Below are positions 1 to 5,747 of a stretch of 6,439 nt of DNA, in pieces. This DNA is from Lysobacteraceae bacterium (GTDB lineage Bacteria; Pseudomonadota; Gammaproteobacteria; Xanthomonadales; Xanthomonadaceae). Within the stretch, counting starts at the first letter, position 1; every line of letters begins with the position of its first letter. Made by a program: the position numbers and the translations under genes. Location: NCBI GenBank assembly GCA_017990865.1, contig JAGNNB010000175.1, forward strand, positions 1 to 6,439. The letters are read 5' to 3'. A model generated the notes under the pieces. That model was given only the letters and a program-made list of their open reading frames with translations, did no database searches and was not told the origin of the DNA.

Positions 1-1021
1 ATTGGTCGCCGACGGTAAATTACGCTGGGACAGTCACCCGCTCGATTACATCCCGTCGTTGCGATTCGCCGACCCGACCGCGGCGCAGCGCCTGACCGTC
101 GCCGATGTGCTGAGCCATCGCGTCGGCATCGGCCACAACGCCTTCGATCGCGATCTGGAAGCCAACGCCGAATATCCGGTGCTGATGCAGAAACTCGCCT
201 ACGCGCCGATGAGTTGCGCTCCGAGCGAGTGTTACGCCTATCAGAACATCGCCTACAGCTTGATCGGCAACGTCGTCGAATCGGTGTCGGGCAACACCTA
301 CGAACAGACCGTCGCACGGCGTCTGTTTCGCCCGCTGGGCATGTTCGACGCCAGTTACGGTCTGGAAGGCATCGCCAGCAGCAAGCGCTGGGCGAAGCCG
401 CATGTCGGCAGCGGTCGGCGGTGGACGCCGGTATATCCGAAGCCGACGTACTACCGCGTCGCGCCCGCCGCCGGCGTCAACGCCAGCATCACCGACATGG
501 CGAAGTGGCTGCTCGCGCACAATGGCCATCGCGGGGATGTGATCCCGAACTCGCTGCTGGCCACATTGCACGCGCCGCTGATCGACACGCCCGCCGAAAC
601 CGGCGCATCGGCTTGGCGGCGCCAGCGCCTCGACGCCGCGGGTTACGCGCTGGGTTGGCGCGTCTACGACTACGCCGGTCATCGCTTGGTCTTCCACGGC
701 GGCGCCGTGCAGGGCTACCGCGGCGTGGCCGCGTTGTTGCCCGAACGCGATCTCGGCGTCGTCGTGCTGTGGAACAGCGGCAGCTCGGCGCCTTCGGGTC
801 TGTTGCCGACGATTCTGGATCGCGCGATCGGCATCTCCCCGCAGCGCTGGTTGGATATCGAAATCGAAGCGGAACTCGGCGCCGAGAATCTGTACGCGAA
901 TAAGACCGCCGTCACGGCGACCTCGGCGACCGCTGCCGTGCCCGCAGGCGTCGACGACGACGGGGAACGCGCGCAGGGCGGCGCCGAAGCGCCGGCGATC
1001 ACCGAGAAGCCCGAAAAATGA
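1..1021 (+). CDS. Serine beta-lactamase-family hydrolase, 3' part (N-terminus missing)
   Basis: This is the C-terminal 339 residues of a class C beta-lactamase / penicillin-binding-protein-like serine hydrolase (Beta-lactamase Pfam family). The reading frame is open to the left edge; base 2 begins a TTG codon that is almost certainly internal Leu. Residues below are numbered from it. The family nucleophile motif SxxK must lie upstream, so it cannot be checked. Visible family motifs are the SH-x-x-G-I-G turn (residues 38-44), the Tyr-x-Asn motif as YQN (80-82) and the third active-site motif as HGG (232-234), which replaces the KTG of true beta-lactamases. HGG is typical of esterases, D-aminopeptidases and PBP4*-like members, so antibiotic hydrolysis should not be assumed. 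Residues from about 300 to 339 are a low-complexity Ala/Thr/Glu tail outside the fold. Substrate and location are unknown; most relatives are exported. The stop is TGA at 1019-1021. Confidence 0.9.
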   Translation, partial: LVADGKLRWDSHPLDYIPSLRFADPTAAQRLTVADVLSHRVGIGHNAFDRDLEANAEYPVLMQKLAYAPMSCAPSECYAYQNIAYSLIGNVVESVSGNTYEQTVARRLFRPLGMFDASYGLEGIASSKRWAKPHVGSGRRWTPVYPKPTYYRVAPAAGVNASITDMAKWLLAHNGHRGDVIPNSLLATLHAPLIDTPAETGASAWRRQRLDAAGYALGWRVYDYAGHRLVFHGGAVQGYRGVAALLPERDLGVVVLWNSGSSAPSGLLPTILDRAIGISPQRWLDIEIEAELGAENLYANKTAVTATSATAAVPAGVDDDGERAQGGAEAPAITEKPEK

Positions 1022-1024
1022 TCG

Positions 1025-1039
1025 ACGCGCTCAGCGCGT
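1025..1039. terminator. Small palindrome between convergent genes (weak terminator candidate)
   Basis: ACGCGCT at 1025-1031 is followed by one base and AGCGCGT at 1033-1039, which is its perfect inverse. Realistically this folds as a 6-bp GC stem with a 3-base loop. It straddles the 9-bp gap between the two convergent stop codons and overlaps the end of the minus-strand gene. There is no T-run on either side, so it would be a weak terminator at best. Confidence 0.25.
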
Positions 1040-1570
1040 GTCGCTCTCCATCGTCGTCTTGAGCTTCGCCAGCCCTTGCTCGTAGTCCGGCCCGATCATG
1101 CGATCGAACAGCAAGCCGAACCAACGCGACGCTGGGTTCGTGCCGTGATCGGCGTCGAAACTCCAGACCACGCGCGTGTCCTGCCCTTGCGGCGTCAGAA
1201 CGAACGTCGCGGTCGCCTCGTCTTGACCTTCGAATTCCAATTTGGAGACGATGCGCCGACCGGGCACGCTGTCCACGATGGTCTGCCGCCCGCTGCCGAC
1301 ATCCGACTTCAGACTGACCCAGCGCATGCTCGCGCCGACCCCGGTCGCCGGGCCTTCGTAGGTATATACGGCGTTCGGATCGCGCGCGAACCAGGGCGAC
1401 CACGCGTTGAAGCGCCGATACGAGTGCAGCATCGCGAAGACTTCGCCCGGCGGCCGAGCGATGACGACCTCGCGCTCCACGTGGGTCTTCGCGGGCAGAA
1501 CCGCGCCGATCAGCACGAACAGAACCGCGAGGCCGATCAGCGCAACGAATGATGTTCTGAGCATCGACAT
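1031..1570 (-). CDS. Membrane-anchored SRPBCC (START-like) domain protein
   Basis: A 179-residue protein with one N-terminal hydrophobic segment (about residues 7-26), which is either a membrane anchor or an uncleaved signal, followed by a domain resembling the SRPBCC / polyketide cyclase-dehydrase superfamily. The family signs are the opening beta-strand and helix (VEREVVIARPPGEVFAML, about 31-48), the F-N-x-W-S-P-W segment (54-60), the G-x-G-A-S-M-R-W strand (about 77-84), and a long C-terminal helix ending the protein. These domains bind hydrophobic ligands in a deep cavity; the ligand here is unknown. The ATG at 1568-1570 is preceded by AGGGGA seven bases upstream. A second in-frame ATG two codons later has worse spacing, so the first is preferred. 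The gene is convergent with the hydrolase. No clear promoter was seen in the 60 bp upstream, before the next terminator. Confidence 0.88.
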   Translation of the reverse strand: MSMLRTSFVALIGLAVLFVLIGAVLPAKTHVEREVVIARPPGEVFAMLHSYRRFNAWSPWFARDPNAVYTYEGPATGVGASMRWVSLKSDVGSGRQTIVDSVPGRRIVSKLEFEGQDEATATFVLTPQGQDTRVVWSFDADHGTNPASRWFGLLFDRMIGPDYEQGLAKLKTTMESDTR

Positions 1571-1631
1571 CGCAGTGTCCCCTGATTCGCGATGGGAGCC
1601 CCGATCCTATGCGTCGGCGAGGCGCGCGCAT

Positions 1632-1671
1632 AAAAAAACTCCTTCTCCGCCTGGGCGTGCGGAGAAGGAGT
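1632..1671 (-). terminator. Strong intrinsic terminator of the H1-like gene
   Basis: On the minus strand a perfect 13-bp stem (arms 1659-1671 and 1638-1650, ACTCCTTCTCCGC and its inverse) with an 8-base loop runs directly into a run of T residues (the plus-strand A run at 1632-1638). It begins about 30 bases past the H1-like stop codon and has the textbook form of a Rho-independent terminator for that gene. It also keeps this transcript from running into the SRPBCC gene. Confidence 0.93.
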
Positions 1672-1701
1672 CTAGTACCGCTAATCGGGGTACGACTTGG
1701 A

Positions 1702-2067
1702 TTACATCATCGGCGCGGGAGCGGCCGGAACAGCGGCCGGCGCAGCCTTCTTGCGCCTTACGGCTTTTTTAGCCTTTTTTTTTGCGGCTTTCTTAGCGGC
1801 CTTCTTAGCGGGTTTCTTAGCCGCTTTCTTGGCGGTTTTCTTAGCGGCCTTCTTCGCGGTTTTCTTGGCAGCTTTCTTAGCAGCCTTCTTCGCGGTCTTC
1901 TTGGCGGCTTTCTTGGTCGCCTTCTTCGCGGCCTTGCGGACGGTCTTCTTGGCGGCCTTCTTCGCGGTCTTCTTGGCGGCCTTACGGGCGCCCTTCTTCG
2001 CTACTTTCTTCGCGGCCTTTTTGGCCGGTTTCTTCGCAGCTTTCTTTGCAGCTTTTTTAGCAGCCAT
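1702..2067 (-). CDS. Histone H1-like Lys/Ala-rich DNA-binding protein
   Basis: A 121-residue, extremely basic protein. After Met1, residues 2-101 are 25 consecutive tetrapeptides in unbroken register. Most are AAKK, TAKK or PAKK; variants include VAKK, GARK, TVRK, ATKK and KAKK. A basic AVRRKK block follows (102-107), then a neutral Ala/Pro tail ending in two Met. I count 51 Lys and 4 Arg, with no acidic residue. This matches bacterial proteins resembling the eukaryotic histone H1 C-terminal tail (AlgP/AlgR3 and Hc1/Hc2-type), which bind DNA by charge and affect compaction or gene expression. No globular domain is present. The ATG at 2065-2067 has GGAGAG seven bases upstream; a longer frame starting at 2214 has no ribosome site and an unrelated N-terminus, so it was rejected. 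The gene is followed by a strong terminator and is probably monocistronic. Confidence 0.9.
   Translation of the reverse strand: MAAKKAAKKAAKKPAKKAAKKVAKKGARKAAKKTAKKAAKKTVRKAAKKATKKAAKKTAKKAAKKAAKKTAKKAAKKTAKKAAKKPAKKAAKKAAKKKAKKAVRRKKAAPAAVPAAPAPMM
1765..2064. repeat. Degenerate 12-bp tandem repeat array (25 units) inside the H1-like gene
   Basis: The 300 bp coding for residues 2-101 are 25 head-to-tail 12-bp units, read on the plus strand as variants of CTTCTTGGCGGC and CTTCTTCGCGGT. Third-codon changes and Ala/Thr/Pro/Val swaps make the copies imperfect, but the 12-bp period never slips. Such arrays can expand or contract by whole units without breaking the frame, so the protein length may vary between strains. 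Confidence 0.85.
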
Positions 2068-2492
2068 GGGATGGCTCTCCTCGTCAGTGGACTTGCGTTC
2101 TTTAAGTGTTACGGCCCAGTCATCAACAGGATCGCGGGAGTCGGACCCACGAACCACCGCCGGCGCACGAAGGCAAGCCGGATCGGATTCGGTCGCGGAC
2201 ACGGCCGAAGCCATACCCGCGGGAAGTGCGGCGACGCGCGCCGAAGCGAGCGCTCATTTCGGACTCGCCGGAAACCGCGGCGAGGGAGGATGAAACGTTG
2301 CGGCGCAAAAGCGCCGACGATTCGCACCCGGCGCGGGAGCATGCCGTCGTCGTTCGCGCGGCGACGGTTTTCGCAGAGGAGACGAAGCCTGTTCCCACCG
2401 GGAAGGATGCCCGGATGGAGATGCATGTTGTGCTTCGCGTTTTGGTCTTGATCCGACTCACTCGCTTCTGCTAGGGGTTGCGCTTGGGGCGA
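2068..2492 (-). promoter_or_regulatory. Long presumptive 5' leader of the H1-like gene, with hairpins
   Basis: About 420 bases separate the predicted transcription start (near 2486) from the H1-like ATG, and no convincing gene fills them. Two compact perfect hairpins are visible: CGGCGC-AAAA-GCGCCG at 2301-2316, and CTCGCCG (2264-2270) with CGGCGAG (2278-2284) around a 7-base loop. A third, CCGGG/CCCGG, lies near 2395-2415. A weak second promoter-like pair lies closer to the gene: TTGATG at 2121-2126 and TAAAGA at 2099-2104 (minus-strand readings, 16-bp spacer). Open frames on the minus strand here (starts near 2461 and 2426) have Arg/Ser-rich shadow-like translations and weak ribosome sites. 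A leader regulatory role is inference. Confidence 0.4.
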
Positions 2493-2521
2493 AACCTAAT
2501 CACGCTTTTTTCCACTGTCAA
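2493..2521 (-). promoter_or_regulatory. Consensus-like sigma-70 promoter facing the H1-like gene
   Basis: Read on the minus strand, TTGACA (2516-2521) is a perfect -35 hexamer. It is followed by exactly 17 bases containing an A-run and then TAGGTT (2493-2498) as the -10 hexamer, with transcription expected to start near 2486. It lies about 11 bases past the T-run of the terminator at 2533-2563, giving a clean terminator-promoter boundary. The only gene downstream on that strand is the H1-like gene. Confidence 0.7.
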
Positions 2522-2532
2522 CACCCCGCGCG

Positions 2533-2563
2533 AAAAAAAACCCGCGGCGATACGCGCGACGGG
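2533..2563 (-). terminator. Intrinsic terminator with no assigned gene
   Basis: On the minus strand CCCGTCGCG (2563-2555), a 5-base loop and CGCCGCGGG (2549-2541) form a 9-position stem with one mismatch and one G-T wobble. It is followed immediately by eight T residues (plus-strand A run 2533-2540). The form is that of a Rho-independent terminator. gcvH already has its own terminator about 550 bp upstream on this strand, so this one would end a separate transcript from the interval 2564-3088, or act as a second barrier before the H1-like promoter. Confidence 0.6.
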
Positions 2564-2863
2564 CGAGCGAGGATGCATCGGAACGGCGCGCGAAGACGCG
2601 GCGCGCGCGGGGCGCACCCGCGCGTCGAGATCGCACGAGAAAAAGAAAATCGCTTTTTTTTAGACATTTCGATCGCGAGACGAACGCACGTACGGCGCGC
2701 GCGACGACGGCGAAGGCGCGCGCGCATGCGGCGCGAACGGGCGCGAGCGGCGGGTGAATCAATGCGATACGAAAATGCCGCGAGCGGTCCGAATTCGGCG
2801 CTGCGCCTGCCCGATTGCGCGAATTTGCGCGAACTTCGAACGCCGTTTCGGCGCTCGCGAGAG

Positions 2864-2919
2864 CATCGTCGATGCGTCGCGAAGCGCGTTCGACGCATGC
2901 CAACGACGCATCGACGATG
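2864..2919. repeat. 16-bp perfect inverted repeat with a competing pairing partner
   Basis: CATCGTCGATGCGTCG at 2864-2879 is matched by its exact inverse at 2904-2919, with a 24-base loop. Inside the loop a second CGACGCAT (2891-2898) can pair with ATGCGTCG (2872-2879) around an 11-base loop, so two mutually exclusive hairpins share one strand. The two CGACGCAT copies are direct repeats 13 bases apart. There is no T-run after either arm, so this is not a simple terminator. Confidence 0.75.
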
Positions 2920-2927
2920 ACAACGAT

Positions 2928-2955
2928 CCGTTCTCGGCGCAGGTCGGGAGAACGG
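2928..2955. repeat. 8-bp hairpin next to the large inverted repeat
   Basis: CCGTTCTC (2928-2935) and GAGAACGG (2948-2955) form a perfect 8-bp stem with a 12-base loop. CGCAGG (2939-2944) within the loop can pair instead with CCTGCG (2956-2961), again giving an alternative fold. It starts nine bases from the 16-bp inverted repeat. Confidence 0.6.
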
Positions 2956-3088
2956 CCTGCGTTCGACTTTCGTAGAACGCTGATGCGCGCTTCGACCAAC
3001 GATCGCGGCACTGTGGCGCAAGCGTCGAAGTCTTCGCGGCGCTGCTCGCGGTCGGTCGCGCGCGATCGGCAGTGCGTGCTCCGCGACT

Positions 3089-3121
3089 AAAAAAAACCGC
3101 GCCTGTCGCCGGGCGCGGTTT
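3089..3121 (-). terminator. Strong intrinsic terminator of gcvH
   Basis: On the minus strand a perfect 10-bp stem (AAACCGCGCC at 3121-3112 and its inverse at 3103-3094) with an 8-base loop runs into eight T residues (plus-strand A run 3089-3096). It lies about 65 bases past the gcvH stop codon and is a textbook Rho-independent terminator for the gcvH transcript. Confidence 0.92.
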
Positions 3122-3187
3122 CGATATCGGGGAGGAAACGATGGCGGGAACGGGCGCGCATCGGCGCCCGCGTCGCGCGGACGAGAC

Positions 3188-3583
3188 TCAGTGCTCGTCG
3201 TCTTCGAGCAATTCGGCGTAGTCGTCCGGGGCGAGAAGATCGTTGAGCTGATCGGCGTCTTCGGCTTCGATGACGAACAACCAGCCCTCGCCGTAGGCGT
3301 CCTCGTTGATGGTTTCGGGCTTGTCGACCAACGGAGCGTTGACCGCGACGACGGTGCCGCTGATCGGCGCGTAGATGTCCGATGCGGATTTGACCGACTC
3401 CACGACGGCGCACGCGGTGCCGGCTTCGACACGGTCGCCGATGTTGGGCAACTCGACGTAGACAAGATCGCCGAGCGAGCCTTGGGCGTGATCGGAAATG
3501 CCGACGGTGATCTTGCCGTCGCCTTCGACGCGCGCCCATTCGTGGGACTTCATGAACTTCAGGTCGCCGGGGATCTCGCTCAT
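3188..3583 (-). CDS. gcvH: Glycine cleavage system H protein
   Basis: A 131-residue lipoyl carrier of the cytoplasmic glycine cleavage system. Its lipoamide arm shuttles the aminomethyl group from the P protein (glycine decarboxylase) to GcvT and then hydrides to the L protein. The protein is full length for the family and opens with the typical [13 protein letters not shown] segment (residues 4-16), then the [12 protein letters not shown] strand-turn (28-39). The lipoyl-attachment motif is E-S-V-K-S-A-S-D with Lys65 as the modified residue, and the Gly-rich GTVVAVN and EGWLF signatures follow. The tail is acidic ([12 protein letters not shown]). The ATG at 3581-3583 fits family N-termini although the ribosome site is weak (GAGCAG region). 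It lies 116 bp downstream of gcvT on the same strand, with its own promoter-like sequence between them and a strong terminator after it. Confidence 0.97.
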   Translation of the reverse strand: MSEIPGDLKFMKSHEWARVEGDGKITVGISDHAQGSLGDLVYVELPNIGDRVEAGTACAVVESVKSASDIYAPISGTVVAVNAPLVDKPETINEDAYGEGWLFVIEAEDADQLNDLLAPDDYAELLEDDEH

Positions 3584-3628
3584 GTCGGGCTCTGCTCGTG
3601 TGAGGTGTGTGGGGGACGATGTGTGCGT

Positions 3629-3656
3629 AGTTTAGGTATCCGCGCGCGGCGGTCAA
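3629..3656 (-). promoter_or_regulatory. Promoter-like sequence for gcvH in the gcvT-gcvH gap
   Basis: On the minus strand TTGACC (3651-3656), which matches five of six -35 bases, is followed by 16 bases and TAAACT (3629-3634), which matches four of six -10 bases. Transcription would start near 3622, about 40 bases before the gcvH ATG. This suggests that gcvH can be expressed independently of gcvT. No terminator is evident between the two genes, so read-through from gcvT is also possible. Confidence 0.5.
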
Positions 3657-3699
3657 ATACCCGTGGTGGACGACTCGGATGGACGGCGACGCGCGAGGT

Positions 3700-4818
3700 T
3701 CACGCCGCCGGCACGAGCGCGACGCCGTCGCGCACGAACGGGAATTTCGCCGGACGCACCGGAATCTCTTTGCCGCGGATATCGACACGTACCGAACCGG
3801 GGTCGCCCGCGGGAACGCGAGCGAACGCGATGGCCTTGCCGAGCGTGGGCGAGAACGTACCGGAGAGGATTTCGCCGTCTCCGCGGTCGCAGATCACGCG
3901 CTGTCCGTGACGCAGCACGCCTTTTTCGTCCATCACCAAACCGATCATCTGACGCGGTGCGCCGGCTGCGGCCTGCGCTTCCAGGACCTCGCGGCCGACG
4001 AATGCGCGCGGCGCGCCTTGCGCATCGACGTCGAGCGCGACCGTCCATGCCAAGCCGGCTTCGTACGGCGTGACGCTTTCGTCCATATCCTGTCCATACA
4101 GATTCATGCCCGCTTCCAAGCGCAAGGTATCGCGGGCGCCGAGCCCAGCCGGCTTCACGCCCGCATCGAGCAAGGCCTGCCACAGCGCGACGGCGCGATC
4201 CTCGGCGACGATGATCTCGAAGCCGTCTTCGCCGGTGTAGCCGGTGCGCGCGACGAACAGCGGCGTGCCGTCGCGCAGCGTCGCTTCGACCGCGGTGAAC
4301 TTACCGACTTTGCCGGCGGCGAGTGCGGTATCGGCCGACAGCAGGCCGATGGCCTTCGCGCGCGCGTTCGGACCTTGCACGGCGATCATCGCCAGCTCGG
4401 CGCGTTCACGGACCTCGACGTCGAACCCGGCCGCTTGCGCGCCGATCCACGCCAGATCTTTCTCGCGGGTCGCGGCATTGACCACGAGACGGAAGAAATC
4501 TTCGGCGAGAAAATAGACGATCAAATCGTCGATCACGCCGCCGGCCTCGTTGAGCATGCAGGTGTACAGCGCCTTCCCAGACTTTTGCAGTTTGTCGACC
4601 GAATTGGCGAGCAGTCGGCGCAGGAACGCGCGAACGTTCGGGCCGCGCAGATCGACCACCGTCATATGCGAGACGTCGAACATTCCGGCATCGCGTCGCA
4701 CCTGATGATGCTCGTCGATTTGAGAGCCGTAGTGGATCGGCATGTCCCACCCGCCGAAGTCCACCATCTTGGCGCCGAGTGCGCGGTGGGCGTCGTTAAG
4801 GATCGTCTTCTGGGTCAT
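3700..4818 (-). CDS. gcvT: Glycine cleavage system T protein (aminomethyltransferase)
   Basis: A 372-residue tetrahydrofolate-dependent aminomethyltransferase. It takes the aminomethyl group from lipoylated GcvH, releases ammonia and forms 5,10-methylene-tetrahydrofolate. Family signatures run in order: FGGWDMP (residues 21-27), the MFDVSHM segment (46-52), [10 protein letters not shown] with the conserved Asp pair 97-98 of the active site, the [12 protein letters not shown] stretch (110-121), the [10 protein letters not shown] folate-domain motif (192-201), and the C-terminal [13 protein letters not shown] stretch (319-331). Length is normal for GcvT. The start is ATG at 4816-4818, giving the usual MTQKT-type N-terminus. 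The frame extends 25 codons further upstream, but those residues are not GcvT-like. No strong ribosome site is visible. gcvP is not adjacent. Confidence 0.97.
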   Translation of the reverse strand: MTQKTILNDAHRALGAKMVDFGGWDMPIHYGSQIDEHHQVRRDAGMFDVSHMTVVDLRGPNVRAFLRRLLANSVDKLQKSGKALYTCMLNEAGGVIDDLIVYFLAEDFFRLVVNAATREKDLAWIGAQAAGFDVEVRERAELAMIAVQGPNARAKAIGLLSADTALAAGKVGKFTAVEATLRDGTPLFVARTGYTGEDGFEIIVAEDRAVALWQALLDAGVKPAGLGARDTLRLEAGMNLYGQDMDESVTPYEAGLAWTVALDVDAQGAPRAFVGREVLEAQAAAGAPRQMIGLVMDEKGVLRHGQRVICDRGDGEILSGTFSPTLGKAIAFARVPAGDPGSVRVDIRGKEIPVRPAKFPFVRDGVALVPAA

Positions 4819-4848
4819 CGTCGGAGCGGCCGTGCGAAAAGGAGCCGC

Positions 4849-4857
4849 ATTATCCCA
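4849..4857 (-). promoter_or_regulatory. Extended -10 promoter candidate for gcvT
   Basis: On the minus strand TGG-GATAAT (4857-4849) has the TGn extension and a five-of-six -10 hexamer. No good -35 hexamer is found at the normal distance. Transcription would start near 4841, leaving only about 23 bases before the gcvT ATG, which is too short for a glycine riboswitch. None is recognisable in the 180-bp intergenic region either. Confidence 0.4.
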
Positions 4858-4945
4858 GAGCGCGGCGCCGACCGCTCGACGGCGTCCGCGCACGATGGCG
4901 CCGGCATCGGCGGTACCGTCGCAGACCGCTTATCTCGTCATCACT

Positions 4946-4986
4946 GCGCCCAGACGCGCCGACTAGCGGCGGGCCAGAACGGGCGC
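4946..4986 (-). terminator. Two-tier hairpin after the lipoprotein gene (weak terminator candidate)
   Basis: An outer pairing GCGCCC (4946-4951) with GGGCGC (4981-4986) encloses an inner CGCCG-ACTAG-CGGCG stem (4957-4971). It lies 12 bases past the lipoprotein stop codon on the minus strand and before the gcvT promoter candidate. It lacks a T-run, so if it marks a transcript end it would be through Rho or mRNA end protection rather than intrinsic termination. Confidence 0.3.
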
Positions 4987-4998
4987 AACAACGCTCGC

Positions 4999-5676
4999 TC
5001 AAACGCCGTAACCGACGTTGACGCAGTCCACTCGAGCGAGGTCGACGGCGACGAATTTTCCGGTCGCGATGTCCAGCCGTTTCGCCCAAGCGATGTCGGC
5101 GGAGTACTCCGTGTCGCCGAAGCGAACCACCGCGACGATCTCGTTGCGCAAGGCGCCGCCGAGACGACAGCCACCCAATTGCAATTCATAACCGGCTTTC
5201 GCAGAGGGCGCGTCGAGCGCGTCGGTGACGCGCCACAGCGGCTGTTTGGCATCCGGTTCGGCGTTGGCGGAAGCGATCAGATAAACGCCCGTAGGCATGG
5301 GGTCGATGGTTTCGTGCCCCAAAACGGCGAGGCCGTAATCGCAAATACGCTCGAGCTGTTCGCCGCCGGGCACGCAAACGCCCTGCACCTCGTTCAGCCC
5401 CTGCGGGTAAGGCGGCAAGGTGCGGCCGATCAGCGCTGCGGCGGTGTCCACATCGCCGTTCTCCTCCGCGACCGGCGGCGGCGCTTCCGCGTCGCGCGCG
5501 ACCGCTGGCGGCGTTTTGGCGGCGGTCGCGGGATTGCTGCGATCGCCGGGACCGCCGCCGTCGGCGCAAGCCGAAAGCGCGACGAGAAGCACAGCGAGCG
5601 GCAACGCGAGCGGGCGCAAGCGAGGCGTCTGCGACAAGCGATGATCGTTCGGGTGGCGCATCGGTTGGTTCATCAT
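4999..5676 (-). CDS. Predicted lipoprotein of unknown function
   Basis: With the start chosen here the protein has 225 residues. A basic N-region and a hydrophobic stretch (LALPLAVLLVAL) end in the lipobox L-S-A-C, with the lipidated Cys at residue 37. Glycines follow, then a Pro/Ala/Glu-rich low-complexity linker to about residue 75. The mature domain (about 78-225) contains four further Cys (in GVCV, RICDY, GGCRL and RVDC contexts), which could form two disulfides in the periplasm. I do not recognise the domain. The start is uncertain: eight in-frame ATGs fall within 18 codons (first at 5712, last at 5661). ATG 5676 is preferred because GAGG lies nine bases upstream; the lipobox rules out none of them strictly. 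It follows nfeD on the same strand with a gap of about 70 bp, so co-transcription with qmcA-nfeD is plausible. Confidence 0.72.
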   Translation of the reverse strand: MMNQPMRHPNDHRLSQTPRLRPLALPLAVLLVALSACADGGGPGDRSNPATAAKTPPAVARDAEAPPPVAEENGDVDTAAALIGRTLPPYPQGLNEVQGVCVPGGEQLERICDYGLAVLGHETIDPMPTGVYLIASANAEPDAKQPLWRVTDALDAPSAKAGYELQLGGCRLGGALRNEIVAVVRFGDTEYSADIAWAKRLDIATGKFVAVDLARVDCVNVGYGV

Positions 5677-5747
5677 CGAGATCATCCTCATCGACATCAT
5701 GCTTATCGACATCAGCGTTCGGCGAGCGAGGGCCGGCGAGCGGCGCG

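Larger units (their letters stand above)
2564..3088. other. Gene-less interval rich in inverted repeats
   Basis: These 525 bp hold no gene I can support. Frames are open in several phases, but their translations are Arg/Ala/Ser-rich as expected from CG-rich noncoding DNA, none has a good ribosome site, and the minus-strand ones run through the terminator at 2533-2563. What is visible is structure: a 16-bp perfect inverted repeat (2864-2919), an 8-bp stem (2928-2955), CTTCGAC/GTCGAAG (2990-2996 and 3024-3030), the palindrome CCGAATTCGG near 2789-2798, and CGCCG-TTT-CGGCG near 2841-2853. An A/T-rich island with runs of A and T at 2640-2662 interrupts the CG-rich sequence. I could not find a convincing promoter on either strand. 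Confidence 0.5.

Noticed and set aside
2128..2152. tRNA T-arm-like sequence on the minus strand (GTGGG-TCCGACT-CCCGC)
   Set aside because: The arm pairs, but the loop departs from TTCRANY at the second base, no matching acceptor, D or anticodon arms are found at the right distances, and no CCA follows. Treated as coincidence.
2068..2214. Longer start for the H1-like protein (170 residues from ATG 2214)
   Set aside because: The extra 49 residues are unlike the family, the upstream ATG has no ribosome site, and the ATG at 2067 has GGAGAG at ideal spacing.
1697..2293. Plus-strand frame reading as a very hydrophobic FLAAFFA repeat protein
   Set aside because: It is the exact antisense of the Lys-codon repeats (AAG read as CTT). 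The minus-strand H1-like gene has the ribosome site and terminator; the plus-strand frame has neither.
2518..2667. Minus-strand 49-codon frame beginning MSKKKRFSFS
   Set aside because: The basic start looks protein-like, but there is no ribosome site, the translation is Arg-rich low complexity, and the frame runs through the T8 terminator at 2533-2563.
2496..3011. Minus-strand 171-codon frame with a GTG start
   Set aside because: No Shine-Dalgarno sequence, Arg/Ala/Ser-rich translation without domains, and it crosses both the terminator at 2533-2563 and the -10 element at 2493-2498.
5715..5747. Direct repeat CGGCGAGCG in the nfeD-lipoprotein gap
   Set aside because: Two 9-bp copies in CG-rich DNA, with no hairpin plus T-run and no recognised binding-site form; too weak to call.
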